64,000 nucleotides of DNA from Micrococcaceae bacterium Sec5.7 (GCA_039636785.1 CP144169.1:1984001-2048000), one strand, 5' to 3'. Positions 7,935-16,690 are shown, numbered from the stretch's first letter. The notes: generated by a model from the sequence alone, not told the origin. Program-made: numbers and translations.

Positions 7935-9187
7935 GGCGAATTCAGGCGGTCGTTGCAACGGCGGGTTTTTCTGGTTCAAATAGTAGCCGTTCCATGGCTT
8001 GGGCGGGGGTGATGCCGCCCAGGGTCTTGCGGGGTCGGGCGTTGAGTTCGGCTGCGACTTCGAGCAGCCGCTCGGGTGAGTGCACGGACAGGTCGGTGCC
8101 CTTGGGGAAGTACTGGCGCAGGAGTCCGTTGGTGTTCTCGTTGGTGCCGCGCTGCCAGGGTGAGTGCGGGTCGCAGAAGTAGATGTCCATGTTGGTCGCC
8201 ATGGTGATCTGGCGGTGTTGGGCAAGCTCGGTGCCCTGGTCCCAGGTCAGCGACTTGCACAGGTGCTCCGGCAGGGTCTTGATCCTCGCCAGCAGGCCGT
8301 CACGGACAGCGACGGCGCCGTGGTCATCGGGCAGGTGGACCAGCATCGTAAACCGGGTCTGGCGCTCCACCAGGGTGGCGATGGCCGAGCGGCAGTTCGA
8401 CCCCAGGACCAGATCCCCTTCCCAGTGGCCAGGGACGGCGCGGTCGGCGACCTCGGCGGGTCGTTCGCTGATCAGGATCATGTCCGGGATCTTCCCCGCC
8501 CGCTTGCCGGTGGGGCGTCTTGGCCGCCTCACGGCGCGGCCTGTGCGCAGGTGTTGGTGCAGGTCAGCGCGCAGGTGACCGCGGCCCTGCACATACAGCG
8601 CCTGGTAGATCGTCTCGGGACACACTTGCATCTCCGCTCGGTCCGGGAACGTCGTGGCGAGGTGGTCACTGATCTGCTCGGGACTCCACTTCACGCACAA
8701 CTTGGCCTGTACCAGGGATGCCAGTTCCAGGTCATCGAACTTGCTGGCCTTGGGTCGGTGACCGCGCAGCTCGGCCCGTTTCTGCGCCGCATACGGCGCA
8801 TACTTTCCCCGCCCCCGCGCGCCCGTCCCGGGGCCGTTACGGCGCAGTTCACGGCTGACCGTCGATGCAGACCGCTTGAGCTGCGCTGCGATCGCCCGCA
8901 CACTTATTCCGGCCAGGTGCAGGTCCGCGATCTGCAGTCGGTCTTCCAGGCACAGGTACCGGCCCGAAGGTTCGGGTTTCTTGCGCGGGATCCGCCCGCC
9001 GGTTGCTTGACGCCAATGACGGCCAGTTCGTCGATCCACTCCAACAGCCTCGCACGCCGCGATCAGCGTCGAGCCCTGGGCCATCAACACCCAGAACCGG
9101 GCCTCCTTTTCGATCCGTTCCTTCTTCGACAACATGGGCAACACCTCACAATAAAAAGGGGTGTTGCAACGACCGATTGAACTCGCC
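7935..9187 (-). mobile_element. IS30-family insertion sequence, copy 1 (1,253 bp)
   Basis: The element is bounded by imperfect terminal inverted repeats, ggcgaattcaggcggtcgtt at the left and the complement of ggcgagttcaatcggtcgtt at the right, both running into gttgcaac. The target duplication is ATC (7932-7934 and 9188-9190). It inserted at the centre of a palindrome. Copies 2, 3 and 4 have the same length, the same termini and the same encoded protein, so all are recent. Confidence 0.95.
7942..9135 (-). CDS. IS30-family transposase (copy 1)
   Basis: A 397-residue transposase. The start is the ATG at 9135 with GAGGTG just upstream; a longer frame into the terminal repeat is unlikely to be translated. 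An N-terminal helix-turn-helix (about residues 73-101, AGISVRAIAAQLKRSASTVS) binds the ends. The catalytic DDE triad is D241 (GDLVLG), D299 (WDQGTE) and E333 (NENTNG), giving the DD(33)E spacing of the IS30 family. It catalyses cut-and-copy transposition through a circular intermediate in known relatives. It is intact. Confidence 0.95.
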   Translation of the reverse strand: MLSKKERIEKEARFWVLMAQGSTLIAACEAVGVDRRTGRHWRQATGGRIPRKKPEPSGRYLCLEDRLQIADLHLAGISVRAIAAQLKRSASTVSRELRRNGPGTGARGRGKYAPYAAQKRAELRGHRPKASKFDDLELASLVQAKLCVKWSPEQISDHLATTFPDRAEMQVCPETIYQALYVQGRGHLRADLHQHLRTGRAVRRPRRPTGKRAGKIPDMILISERPAEVADRAVPGHWEGDLVLGSNCRSAIATLVERQTRFTMLVHLPDDHGAVAVRDGLLARIKTLPEHLCKSLTWDQGTELAQHRQITMATNMDIYFCDPHSPWQRGTNENTNGLLRQYFPKGTDLSVHSPERLLEVAAELNARPRKTLGGITPAQAMERLLFEPEKPAVATTA

Positions 9188-9259
9188 ATCCCCTAACGGG
9201 CGCCTGTGTAGGCGCATTGAGGGCGCTGCCGTTGCGCCCCGCCATGCGCCGTGCTGTGG

Positions 9260-10132
9260 CTAGCTGGCGATCTGGTCGAGTTCGGTGAGGTCGTCGTTGG
9301 ACAGTGTGAGTGCGGCGCCAGCGATATTCTCCCTGAGGTGCGACACGGACGACGTTCCCGGGATCAACAGGATGTTCGGGGAACGGTGCAGCAGCCAGGC
9401 CAGGGCGACCGACATCTGGGTCGCGCCAAGCCGCGTAGCGACGGATGACAGCGCGTCGGACTGAAGCGGGGTGAAGCCTCCCAGGGGGAAGAAGGGAATG
9501 TACGCGATTCCTTCTACGGCGAGGCGGTCGATGAGGGTGTCGTCCCACCGGTTAGCGAGGTTGTACATGTTCTGCACGGACACGATCGGCGCGATCGACT
9601 GCGCTTCCTTCACCTGCTCCGCGGTGGCGTTGCTGACGCCAAGGTGCCGAATGATGCCCTGCTGCTGCAGGTCTACGAGCGTCTCGAACGCCTCGCTGAT
9701 CTGCTCGGGGACCGGCCCGTTGGCGTCCCCGAGGCGAAGGTGTACCAGGTCGAGGACGTCGACGCCGAGGGTTTCGAGGTTGTCGTCGATTTGTGCGCGG
9801 AGTTCGTCGGGCTTCCGCGCGGACGGCCAGCTGCCCTGGGCGTCGCGGCGTCCGCCGGCCTTCGTCGCGATGAAGAGGTCTTCGGCGTAGGGGTGCAGGG
9901 CTTCGCGGATGAGTTCGTTGACGACGCGGGGTCCGTAGGTTTCTGCGGTGTCGATGTGGGTGATGCCGCTTTCGACGGCGTGACCCAGGACGGCGAGGGC
10001 TGCGTCGTGGTCTTTTGGCGGGCCGACGACCCACGGGCCGGCGAGCTGCATGCCGCCGTACCCGAAGCGGGAAACGGTGGTGTCGCCGAGGTTCCAGGTG
10101 CCGCCGGGCAGGTCGGTGGTGTTGGTGCTCAT
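9260..10132 (-). CDS. Aldo/keto reductase
   Basis: A 290-residue TIM-barrel oxidoreductase. The AKR tetrad is visible: Asp and Tyr in HIDTAETYGP, Lys in FIATKAGG and His in LDLVHLRLG. The NADPH-binding end (IPGTSSVSHLRENI) is also present. It reduces aldehydes or ketones; the physiological substrate is unknown. It is transcribed divergently from an HxlR-type regulator at 10244, a common arrangement in which the regulator senses a reactive electrophile and controls the reductase. IS30 copy 1 lies 72 bp past its 3' end. Confidence 0.9.
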   Translation of the reverse strand: MSTNTTDLPGGTWNLGDTTVSRFGYGGMQLAGPWVVGPPKDHDAALAVLGHAVESGITHIDTAETYGPRVVNELIREALHPYAEDLFIATKAGGRRDAQGSWPSARKPDELRAQIDDNLETLGVDVLDLVHLRLGDANGPVPEQISEAFETLVDLQQQGIIRHLGVSNATAEQVKEAQSIAPIVSVQNMYNLANRWDDTLIDRLAVEGIAYIPFFPLGGFTPLQSDALSSVATRLGATQMSVALAWLLHRSPNILLIPGTSSVSHLRENIAGAALTLSNDDLTELDQIAS

Positions 10133-10243
10133 GTATGTGCCTTTCGGTGCTTGCGGAATAACGTGCTGCCCTCCATCCTGAATGAGCTGCTACCCGCTGG
10201 GAAGTAGTTACCTGGAAGTGCGTTGATACCCAAGGGAGGGCCC

Positions 10244-10666
10244 ATGCCGACGATGACAGCAGCGGAGAAGAAGGCGGAGGCGAAGACGCAGTACAACGCG
10301 TTCCTCGCCGCGTGCCCGAGCCAGCAGTTGCTCGCTCAGGTGTCTGGCAAGTGGGTGACCCTGGTGTTGTCCGCGCTAGGGAGCGGGCCGGACTGTGATG
10401 GTGAGCCGCGACCGATGCGGTATTCCGAGCTGGCTCGAGTCCTGGCAGGGGTGAGCCCGAAGATGCTGTCGCAGACACTAAAGTCCCTCGAACGCGACGG
10501 GCTGATCGCGCGGACCGCGATCGCGACCGTCCCCGTGACTGTGACCTACGAACTCACCAACCTCGGGCTCTCCCTGCACCAAACGGTCCGACAGCTCAAA
10601 CTCTGGTCCGAGACTCACCGCGACGACGTCTCAGCACACCAAACACAGTTTGACGGTGTCCGATAG
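10244..10666 (+). CDS. HxlR-family transcriptional regulator
   Basis: A 140-residue winged-helix regulator. The core has ACPSQQLLAQVSGKWVTLVLSAL, then MRYSELARVLAGVSPKMLSQTLKSLERDGLI, the HxlR recognition region, and the wing VTYELTNLG. A cysteine (in AACPSQ) occupies the position where HxlR proteins often carry a redox- or electrophile-sensing Cys. The ATG at 10244 is chosen because AAGGGAGGG lies directly upstream; an in-frame TTG at 10223 precedes that site. It is divergent from the aldo/keto reductase, which it probably controls. Confidence 0.88.
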   Translation: MPTMTAAEKKAEAKTQYNAFLAACPSQQLLAQVSGKWVTLVLSALGSGPDCDGEPRPMRYSELARVLAGVSPKMLSQTLKSLERDGLIARTAIATVPVTVTYELTNLGLSLHQTVRQLKLWSETHRDDVSAHQTQFDGVR

Positions 10667-10798
10667 CCGGTCCGCATGGGGAACGCGCTGCGGGACAAGG
10701 CAGAATATATTGCGAGGCTCCCACTGCAAACACCGTGTCGAGCGGATTTGCCGTGGGGCGAGTTGCAGCCAGCATGTCAATGAATCACGGGGGTATGC

Positions 10799-11410
10799 AT
10801 GGTCAGTAAATGGACGACCGAAGCGAGCAGTTTTGTGCTCGAGGATCGCTGGATCCAGGTGCGAGCTGACCGCTGCACTGGATCTGACGGTCAGGTGATC
10901 GACCCCTATTACGTCATTTGTGCGAGCGACTGGGTGTCGATCGTTCCGGTAACTGACGACGGGAAGGTATTGGTAATTGAGGAGTATCACCATGGTGGCG
11001 GTCTGGTCGCTCCCGGTCTTCCTGGTGGAGGGATCGAAGACGGCGAGGATCCAGCGACCGCAGCTGAGCGAGAACTTCTCGAGGAAACTGGATATCGCCC
11101 CTCACTGCTGTTGGCGGTCGGAAGTGCCTACGCGAATTGGGGAAACCAGGACAACCTCATCCATTACTTTGTTGCGCTCGGATGCGAACGCGTCGGGGAA
11201 CAGTCACTCGATTTGACCGAAGAGATCGAAGTTCGCCTCGAACGCATGCAAGATATCCTCCAGCCAGGCTTCTTCAAGCAAAGCTTCCATCTTGCCAACA
11301 TCCTTCTCGTACTTCCCCACTTGCAACTACCCAATTGCGGATGGCCGGCTTCCGGAGCAAAGTTGACCGTGGCTGGTGAGATGCCCGAAAAACCTGGCAC
11401 CGTCGCGTAA
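10799..11410 (+). CDS. Nudix hydrolase, ADP-ribose pyrophosphatase-like
   Basis: A 203-residue protein with a perfect Nudix box at residues 77-98 (G77, E83, R91, E92, E95, E96, G98). The overall layout (N-terminal beta domain, VLVIEEYHHG before the box, APGLPGGGIEDGE at its start) resembles ADP-ribose/ADP-sugar pyrophosphatases, but the substrate is not certain. The stop codon lies 6 bp before IS30 copy 2, so the insertion spared the gene. It is monocistronic. Confidence 0.88.
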   Translation: MVSKWTTEASSFVLEDRWIQVRADRCTGSDGQVIDPYYVICASDWVSIVPVTDDGKVLVIEEYHHGGGLVAPGLPGGGIEDGEDPATAAERELLEETGYRPSLLLAVGSAYANWGNQDNLIHYFVALGCERVGEQSLDLTEEIEVRLERMQDILQPGFFKQSFHLANILLVLPHLQLPNCGWPASGAKLTVAGEMPEKPGTVA

Positions 11411-11416
11411 GCGGAA

Positions 11417-12669
11417 GGCGAGTTCAATCGGTCGTTGCAACACCCCTTTTTATTGTGAGGTGTTGCCCATGTTGTCGAAGAAGGAACGGATCGAAAAGGA
11501 GGCCCGGTTCTGGGTGTTGATGGCCCAGGGCTCGACGCTGATCGCGGCGTGCGAGGCTGTTGGAGTGGATCGACGAACTGGCCGTCATTGGCGTCAAGCA
11601 ACCGGCGGGCGGATCCCGCGCAAGAAACCCGAACCTTCGGGCCGGTACCTGTGCCTGGAAGACCGACTGCAGATCGCGGACCTGCACCTGGCCGGAATAA
11701 GTGTGCGGGCGATCGCAGCGCAGCTCAAGCGGTCTGCATCGACGGTCAGCCGTGAACTGCGCCGTAACGGCCCCGGGACGGGCGCGCGGGGGCGGGGAAA
11801 GTATGCGCCGTATGCGGCGCAGAAACGGGCCGAGCTGCGCGGTCACCGACCCAAGGCCAGCAAGTTCGATGACCTGGAACTGGCATCCCTGGTACAGGCC
11901 AAGTTGTGCGTGAAGTGGAGTCCCGAGCAGATCAGTGACCACCTCGCCACGACGTTCCCGGACCGAGCGGAGATGCAAGTGTGTCCCGAGACGATCTACC
12001 AGGCGCTGTATGTGCAGGGCCGCGGTCACCTGCGCGCTGACCTGCACCAACACCTGCGCACAGGCCGCGCCGTGAGGCGGCCAAGACGCCCCACCGGCAA
12101 GCGGGCGGGGAAGATCCCGGACATGATCCTGATCAGCGAACGACCCGCCGAGGTCGCCGACCGCGCCGTCCCTGGCCACTGGGAAGGGGATCTGGTCCTG
12201 GGGTCGAACTGCCGCTCGGCCATCGCCACCCTGGTGGAGCGCCAGACCCGGTTTACGATGCTGGTCCACCTGCCCGATGACCACGGCGCCGTCGCTGTCC
12301 GTGACGGCCTGCTGGCGAGGATCAAGACCCTGCCGGAGCACCTGTGCAAGTCGCTGACCTGGGACCAGGGCACCGAGCTTGCCCAACACCGCCAGATCAC
12401 CATGGCGACCAACATGGACATCTACTTCTGCGACCCGCACTCACCCTGGCAGCGCGGCACCAACGAGAACACCAACGGACTCCTGCGCCAGTACTTCCCC
12501 AAGGGCACCGACCTGTCCGTGCACTCACCCGAGCGGCTGCTCGAAGTCGCAGCCGAACTCAACGCCCGACCCCGCAAGACCCTGGGCGGCATCACCCCCG
12601 CCCAAGCCATGGAACGGCTACTATTTGAACCAGAAAAACCCGCCGTTGCAACGACCGCCTGAATTCGCC
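11417..12669 (+). mobile_element. IS30-family insertion sequence, copy 2 (1,253 bp)
   Basis: The element runs from ggcgagttcaatcggtcg to the complement of ggcgaattcaggcggtcg. The target duplication is GAA (11414-11416 and 12670-12672). Rejoined flanks read gcgtaagcggaaccctctgcggg, a degenerate version of the palindrome targeted by the other three copies. Length and encoded protein match copy 1. Confidence 0.95.
11469..12662 (+). CDS. IS30-family transposase (copy 2)
   Basis: A 397-residue protein identical in translation to the copy 1 transposase, with the N-terminal helix-turn-helix and D241/D299/E333 triad intact. The ATG at 11469 follows a GAGGTG ribosome site. A longer frame reading in from the neighbouring Nudix 3' region exists but crosses the terminal repeat and is not considered the natural start. 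Confidence 0.95.
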   Translation: MLSKKERIEKEARFWVLMAQGSTLIAACEAVGVDRRTGRHWRQATGGRIPRKKPEPSGRYLCLEDRLQIADLHLAGISVRAIAAQLKRSASTVSRELRRNGPGTGARGRGKYAPYAAQKRAELRGHRPKASKFDDLELASLVQAKLCVKWSPEQISDHLATTFPDRAEMQVCPETIYQALYVQGRGHLRADLHQHLRTGRAVRRPRRPTGKRAGKIPDMILISERPAEVADRAVPGHWEGDLVLGSNCRSAIATLVERQTRFTMLVHLPDDHGAVAVRDGLLARIKTLPEHLCKSLTWDQGTELAQHRQITMATNMDIYFCDPHSPWQRGTNENTNGLLRQYFPKGTDLSVHSPERLLEVAAELNARPRKTLGGITPAQAMERLLFEPEKPAVATTA

Positions 12670-12702
12670 GAACCCTCTGCGGGAATCTGCGAGACTTACC
12701 CA

Positions 12703-13005
12703 ATGATTACCGAACACGCGCTGCTTCCCGTCGTTTCCGGACAGGAAGAAGACTTTGAGGCAGCGTTCGATCTGGCTCGTTTGATTATTGCGTCGATGCC
12801 TGGCTTTGTCTCGTTGTCGCTCTCTCGTGCGATCGAAACTCCCAGCCAGTACTTGCTGCTCGTGCAGTGGGAGAGTTTGGAGGACCACACCGTTGGTTTC
12901 AGGGGATCCCCGCAGTATCAGCAGTGGCGGGAGCTACTGCACAGGTTCTACGAGCCGTTTCCCCTGGTCGAACACTACGAGCTCGTGAACTCTGCTCCTC
13001 GGTAG
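12703..13005 (+). CDS. ABM-domain (antibiotic biosynthesis monooxygenase-like) protein
   Basis: A 100-residue protein. MITEHALLPVVSGQEEDFEAAFDLA, then ASMPGFVSLSLSRAIETPSQYLLLVQWESLEDHTVGFRGSPQYQQW, is the classic ABM dimeric alpha-beta barrel layout. Members act as cofactor-less monooxygenases, haem-degrading enzymes or have no known activity; none of these can be chosen here. It starts 33 bp after IS30 copy 2, so its original promoter may have been displaced and it may now read from the IS or have lost expression. Confidence 0.85.
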   Translation: MITEHALLPVVSGQEEDFEAAFDLARLIIASMPGFVSLSLSRAIETPSQYLLLVQWESLEDHTVGFRGSPQYQQWRELLHRFYEPFPLVEHYELVNSAPR

Positions 13006-13046
13006 AGAGCCCGTAGGCTGGCCGGCGGCCGTCGCCCCGGAAGGGC

Positions 13047-13063
13047 GATCCTCTACCGGACAC
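13047..13063. repeat. GATC-centred palindrome, partial copy
   Basis: The half-site gatcctctaccggac lies about 40 bp past the ABM stop and matches the right arm of the intergenic palindrome family (gatcctttaccggac at the copy 3 site). The left arm is degenerate. Confidence 0.6.
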
Positions 13064-13100
13064 TGTTAGATGCGGGTTACCCCAGGACAAGTTCCGGTGT

Positions 13101-14147
13101 TTATCGTGTTGTTTTTCCGGTGATGAGTTGCCATGGGTGTGGTGTGGGTGTCGAAGCGCCGGTGATGGCGGCTAGGGCGCATGCGGCGCCTTGTTGGCGA
13201 AGGTTCTGTTGAACGGTGGTCACCTGTTTCACTGACGCGGCCTCGGAGGCATCCCAGCCCGTGACGGCGAGGCTCCTCGGAACGTGAATGCCGGCTTTCG
13301 ATGCGGCCTCTAAAGTTCCCAGGGCTAATTCATCACTCATCGCGAGAATGGTGTCTGGAGGATTCGGGCGAGCCAGCAATCGGCCGGCGGCTCGTTCTCC
13401 TTCACCAGAACTGTTGATGGAGCAAGAAGCCACTTCAACATTCTCCCATTGGAATCCTGCCGCGGTGAGCGCGTCCTGGTATCCCAGGAGCCGGTTACGC
13501 GTGACGGGGAACGTCGCTGTCGCCGGGTCAGGACCCATGCTGATCATCTCGACTCTTTCCTTGGTGAAGGGAAAGGTGATGATGGCAGGGCGTTGGCTCT
13601 GGTGTAGGCCTAATGCTGCGACCGCTTGTGCAGCGGCGCGATCGTCGATGCCCACCAGACCGAATGCCTTTTTCTTTGGTCCGGCATGGATGATGGCTGG
13701 CCTCCCAGTCAGGGCAAGGGCCTCAAGCACCGGGTCATCGTCCGTTGTGGTCCACACAACGAAGGCATCTACCGCTGCTGCGCGGATGCGCTGATCATCG
13801 TCAGCAGATCCGTTGGTCGGGAGAATGGTCATGGCCAAACCATGTTCCGCACAGACATCTGCGATCCCGGCAAGGAAGCGTGTCGCCTGGGGGTCATCGA
13901 AGGCGTAAGTCAGGGTCTCTCCCAGAACGACCCCGAGAGCGCCGCTGGTTCCCGTGCGCAGCGATCGGGCGCTGGGGTCGGGCCCTGGATATCCGAGCAC
14001 CTCGGCGGCGGTAAGGACTTTCTCCCGGGACGCTGCCGAGACGCGGGAGGGCATGCTGTAGGTGTAGGAAGCGGTCATCACCGAGACTCCAGCCTCGCGG
14101 GCTACCTCGCTGAGGGTGATTTTGGATTCCGGTGCTGCAGGTGACAT
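13101..14147 (-). CDS. LacI-family transcriptional regulator
   Basis: A 348-residue repressor. The N-terminal helix-turn-helix is KITLSEVAREAGVSVMTASYTYSMPSRVSAASREKVLTAAEVLGYPGPDPSA, with the unusual TASYTYSMP in place of the common TVSRVLN recognition helix. The periplasmic-binding-protein-like effector domain follows (GALGVVLGETLTYAFDDPQA; LVGIDDRAAAQAV; ILAMSDELALGTLEAASKAG; VTGWDASE). It is divergent from the MFS gene at 14179, with a symmetric operator between them, so it probably represses both itself and the transporter. The effector is unknown. Confidence 0.92.
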   Translation of the reverse strand: MSPAAPESKITLSEVAREAGVSVMTASYTYSMPSRVSAASREKVLTAAEVLGYPGPDPSARSLRTGTSGALGVVLGETLTYAFDDPQATRFLAGIADVCAEHGLAMTILPTNGSADDDQRIRAAAVDAFVVWTTTDDDPVLEALALTGRPAIIHAGPKKKAFGLVGIDDRAAAQAVAALGLHQSQRPAIITFPFTKERVEMISMGPDPATATFPVTRNRLLGYQDALTAAGFQWENVEVASCSINSSGEGERAAGRLLARPNPPDTILAMSDELALGTLEAASKAGIHVPRSLAVTGWDASEAASVKQVTTVQQNLRQQGAACALAAITGASTPTPHPWQLITGKTTR

Positions 14148-14161
14148 AGGACCAGCCTACT

Positions 14162-14177
14162 TGTGTATCGTTACACA
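14162..14177. promoter_or_regulatory. LacI-type operator
   Basis: The sequence tgtgtatcgttacaca has perfect 6-bp arms (tgtgta/tacaca) around a central tCGt, the CG-centred symmetry of LacI-family sites. It lies 14 bp upstream of the LacI start and ends one base before the MFS ATG, so bound repressor would cover both starts. Confidence 0.75.
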
Positions 14178-14178
14178 T

Positions 14179-15468
14179 ATGATTCGTTCCTCATCGCAGT
14201 CCGCTCATAGGTTGGCGTGGGCGTCCTATGCGTCCTTTGCGGCGTTCGGTGTTTTCTGGGGCACCTGGGGTGCGAGTATTCCAAGAATCAGGTCCCAAGC
14301 CGGCATTTCGGACGGGCAGCTCGGCACGGCACTGTTGTTCATCGGAGCCGGGGCGCTGCCGGCGATGCTTCTGACCGGCAGGATCATTGACCGCTTCGGA
14401 GTGCGGATCACCGCGGCCGTCACACTCATTCTGCTGGGGGCCTCCGGACTGATCGTGGCCCTTGCCGCAACGGGATTCGCCAGCCTGTGCTTCGGGTTGC
14501 TCCTGGTCGGTGCGGCCAGTGGGGCGGCCGACGTGGCGATCAATTCGGCGGCAGGGTCCGCGGAAAAGCTTGCTGCCACACCAGTGATCACCCGCTCCCA
14601 TGGCATGTTCTCCGCATTCGTGGTGGTCTCCAGCCTTGTTGTTGGACTGTTGACTGCGCTGGGCACCGGCACCACCTTCTCCTTCGTCCTGGTCGTTGCC
14701 GCGTCAACGATCGTCAGCGGGTATCTGCTCCATGCTTCTTCTGCTGAAATGCCCAGCGATCGACAGCGCATTAAGGCGGAAACGGGCGACCTGCGTCATC
14801 GCCGCGCCGACCCCGCTTCAGGTGTTCCTGTTCTGGCGATCTTGCTGGTGGGAATTCTTGGGGCGATGGCCTTTGCTAGTGAGAATGCCCATCAGAGTTG
14901 GGCGGCCGTGTTCTTCGAAGACGAACTAGGCACCGGGGCGGCCCTGGGTTCTACCGCTCCTGCTGTATTCGCTGCCGTCGTCGCCATCACACGCTTCAGC
15001 ACCGGAGGACTACAACCGGCCTACGCAACGAGAACACTGGTCCTCGGTGCCGCCGCAGCCAGTGTCGGTGCGACGATACTCGCGGCCGCGCCGAACGTTA
15101 TCGTGGCCGTGATCGGATTGGCAGTAGCCGCCGCCGGCACAGCAGTGCTGTACCCAACGTTGCTGGGTATCGTCTCCCGCTCCACCGAAGAGGCCACCCG
15201 CGGACGGGCAACTTCCCTACTCACCACGATTTCCTACCTTGGATTCCTTTTGGGTCCCGTCTATGTAGGCTTGTGGTCCGAAGCCGCCGGACTGCGCGCA
15301 GCGATGGCCGCCGTAGCGGCCCTGTGTGCGGTCCTACTCGCCCTCACACCGGTCCTCCTGCGAATCCGGCGAAAGCTGATCGATCCCTCTCCCACCCCGC
15401 CCGTCGCGAATTCCGCCCACCACCCGAAACAGGATGATGATGCTCGAGAACATGATCTGGCTGAATGA
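14179..15468 (+). CDS. MFS transporter
   Basis: A 429-residue protein with about 12 hydrophobic segments, an early GRIIDRFGVR loop typical of the MFS motif A region, and a polar C-terminal tail rich in Pro, His and Asp. The ATG at 14179 is one base from the operator, leaving no room for a Shine-Dalgarno; translation may be leaderless or start differently. It probably exports a small molecule or takes up the ligand sensed by the divergent LacI regulator. The 3' end overlaps the DUF1349 gene by 35 nt, so the two are likely co-transcribed. Confidence 0.88.
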   Translation: MIRSSSQSAHRLAWASYASFAAFGVFWGTWGASIPRIRSQAGISDGQLGTALLFIGAGALPAMLLTGRIIDRFGVRITAAVTLILLGASGLIVALAATGFASLCFGLLLVGAASGAADVAINSAAGSAEKLAATPVITRSHGMFSAFVVVSSLVVGLLTALGTGTTFSFVLVVAASTIVSGYLLHASSAEMPSDRQRIKAETGDLRHRRADPASGVPVLAILLVGILGAMAFASENAHQSWAAVFFEDELGTGAALGSTAPAVFAAVVAITRFSTGGLQPAYATRTLVLGAAAASVGATILAAAPNVIVAVIGLAVAAAGTAVLYPTLLGIVSRSTEEATRGRATSLLTTISYLGFLLGPVYVGLWSEAAGLRAAMAAVAALCAVLLALTPVLLRIRRKLIDPSPTPPVANSAHHPKQDDDAREHDLAE

Positions 15469-16030
15469 ACCGGCCCAATGGACGAACACCCCGAACGAAC
15501 TCACCGTGGTCTCTGATCACGACACAGATTTCTGGCGGGAAACTTTCTACGGCTTCACTCACGACACAGGGCACTTCCTCCACCGTGAGGTGGTGGGCGA
15601 CTTCACGGCTACGGTGACGTTATCCGGCGACTTCACGACGCTCTACGACCAAGCCGGACTCATGGTTCGAGCCAACAAGCGAACCTGGATGAAAACCGGT
15701 GTCGAGTACACCGATGAGGCACTCCACCTCAGCACCGTGATCACCCATGGCGCATCGGACTGGTCCGTCATGTCGCTGCCGAGAACCCCGGACGAGATAA
15801 CGATGCAGGTAACCCGCCAAGGCAATGCCCTTCGGACCCAGTACCTTCAGCCCCAAGGGATGATAGGACAGTGGCGCATGCTGCGCCTTGGGCACCTGCC
15901 ACTCGAAGACTCCTGCCAGGTCGGAATGATGATGTGCTCACCAAAACGCGGTGGACTCCGCGCCCGGTTCAGGGATTTCAGCATCACCCCATCCCAGCGC
16001 ATCGACCTACACCCTCACCAGAAACACTAA
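15434..16030 (+). CDS. DUF1349 domain-containing protein
   Basis: A 198-residue protein of the DUF1349 family, a concanavalin-like beta sandwich. Typical stretches are WRETFYGFTHDTGHFLHREVVGDFTATVTL, YDQAGLMVRANKRTWMKTGVEY and a C-terminal SPKRGGLRARFRDFSI. Several in-frame Met codons lie at the start (15434, 15437, 15440, 15452), so the exact start is open. It overlaps the MFS 3' end. DUF1349 proteins often sit in sugar-related operons, which fits control by a LacI regulator; the biochemical role is unknown. Confidence 0.88.
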   Translation: MMMLENMIWLNEPAQWTNTPNELTVVSDHDTDFWRETFYGFTHDTGHFLHREVVGDFTATVTLSGDFTTLYDQAGLMVRANKRTWMKTGVEYTDEALHLSTVITHGASDWSVMSLPRTPDEITMQVTRQGNALRTQYLQPQGMIGQWRMLRLGHLPLEDSCQVGMMMCSPKRGGLRARFRDFSITPSQRIDLHPHQKH

Positions 16031-16377
16031 TCGCCTCGAATCGGCGTCCGAGGGCGTCGTCGTTTACCCACCGAAGATCCTCGGCGATGTCTTTAACGTC
16101 GCGGTAAGGATCGGCAACGGGCACTAAGGGTGACATTTAGCGCTGCGAGAAGTCCGCCACTTATCGCTGCGAATCGCCATTCTCTTCAACGAGCTGGCTG
16201 TTTTGTAGCGGAAACGTTATTGATCACGACTGGACCAGGAGAGGCTGCAAAGGCAACCAACTATCCTGATCTTGTGGATGGGCAGCGGCGATCCGCGGAT
16301 TCCGGTTCAAGTGGGCCTGATGCCACGGACGGGGCGGCGGTCGCCGTGCAATGGACGATCTTCAATGGAGGTGTCGC
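16031..16377. repeat. Intergenic region with palindrome (16101-16122) and transposon-end-like repeats (16131-16178)
   Basis: The palindrome copy gcggtaaggatcggcaacgg(gc) lies at 16101-16122. About 10 bp later come two direct units, atttagcgctgcga and cttatcgctgcga, 16 bp apart, resembling the multiple-repeat ends of insertion sequences. A related unit (cttatcggtgcga) occurs at 22021, again near a palindrome copy. No gene was recognised in the rest. Confidence 0.5.
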
Positions 16378-16569
16378 ATGCGGCAGCAGTTGTCGGTGCT
16401 ATTGATGACGGGCTCCGATCTTGCCTTCTTGGTGGCCGTCGTCTACGTGGTGAGACACCCGCCGTCGAAGGGCGAGCCATATGGCAGAGAACACAAACTC
16501 CTGTGGACTTCGCTCTTTGTGAGTTTGTGTTGCACGATCGCCTCAGGGGTTGCAATCTACCTGCCGTGA
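16378..16569 (+). CDS. Small two-helix membrane protein
   Basis: A 63-residue protein with a good GGAGGT site 5 nt before the ATG at 16378. It has two hydrophobic helices (VLLMTGSDLAFLVAVVYVV at about residues 6-25 and WTSLFVSLCCTIASGVAIYL at about 43-62) joined by a charged loop (RHPPSKGEPYGREHK). The family is not recognised; the ribosome site and clean topology argue that it is real. It stands alone upstream of the VOC gene. Confidence 0.6.
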   Translation: MRQQLSVLLMTGSDLAFLVAVVYVVRHPPSKGEPYGREHKLLWTSLFVSLCCTIASGVAIYLP

Positions 16570-16690
16570 GGGTGGTTCGCGGCCCAGATTCCCGAAGGGC
16601 TCTGAACTGCCCACACGGGCATATCCTGCCCGCCAACTCCGGCCAACGAACCGGATGCGATCCGCCGGAAATGATCCTAGAGTGTTGGCC

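Noticed and set aside
8164-9180. Long antisense frames inside every IS30 copy (338 and 131 residues)
   Set aside because: They are exact mirror shadows of the high-GC transposase gene, lack a ribosome site and have no protein-like pattern.
9188-11416. Composite transposon formed by IS30 copies 1 and 2 around the AKR/HxlR/Nudix genes
   Set aside because: Each copy has its own matching 3-bp duplication (ATC for copy 1, GAA for copy 2). A composite move would give one duplication at the outer ends only, so the copies inserted separately.
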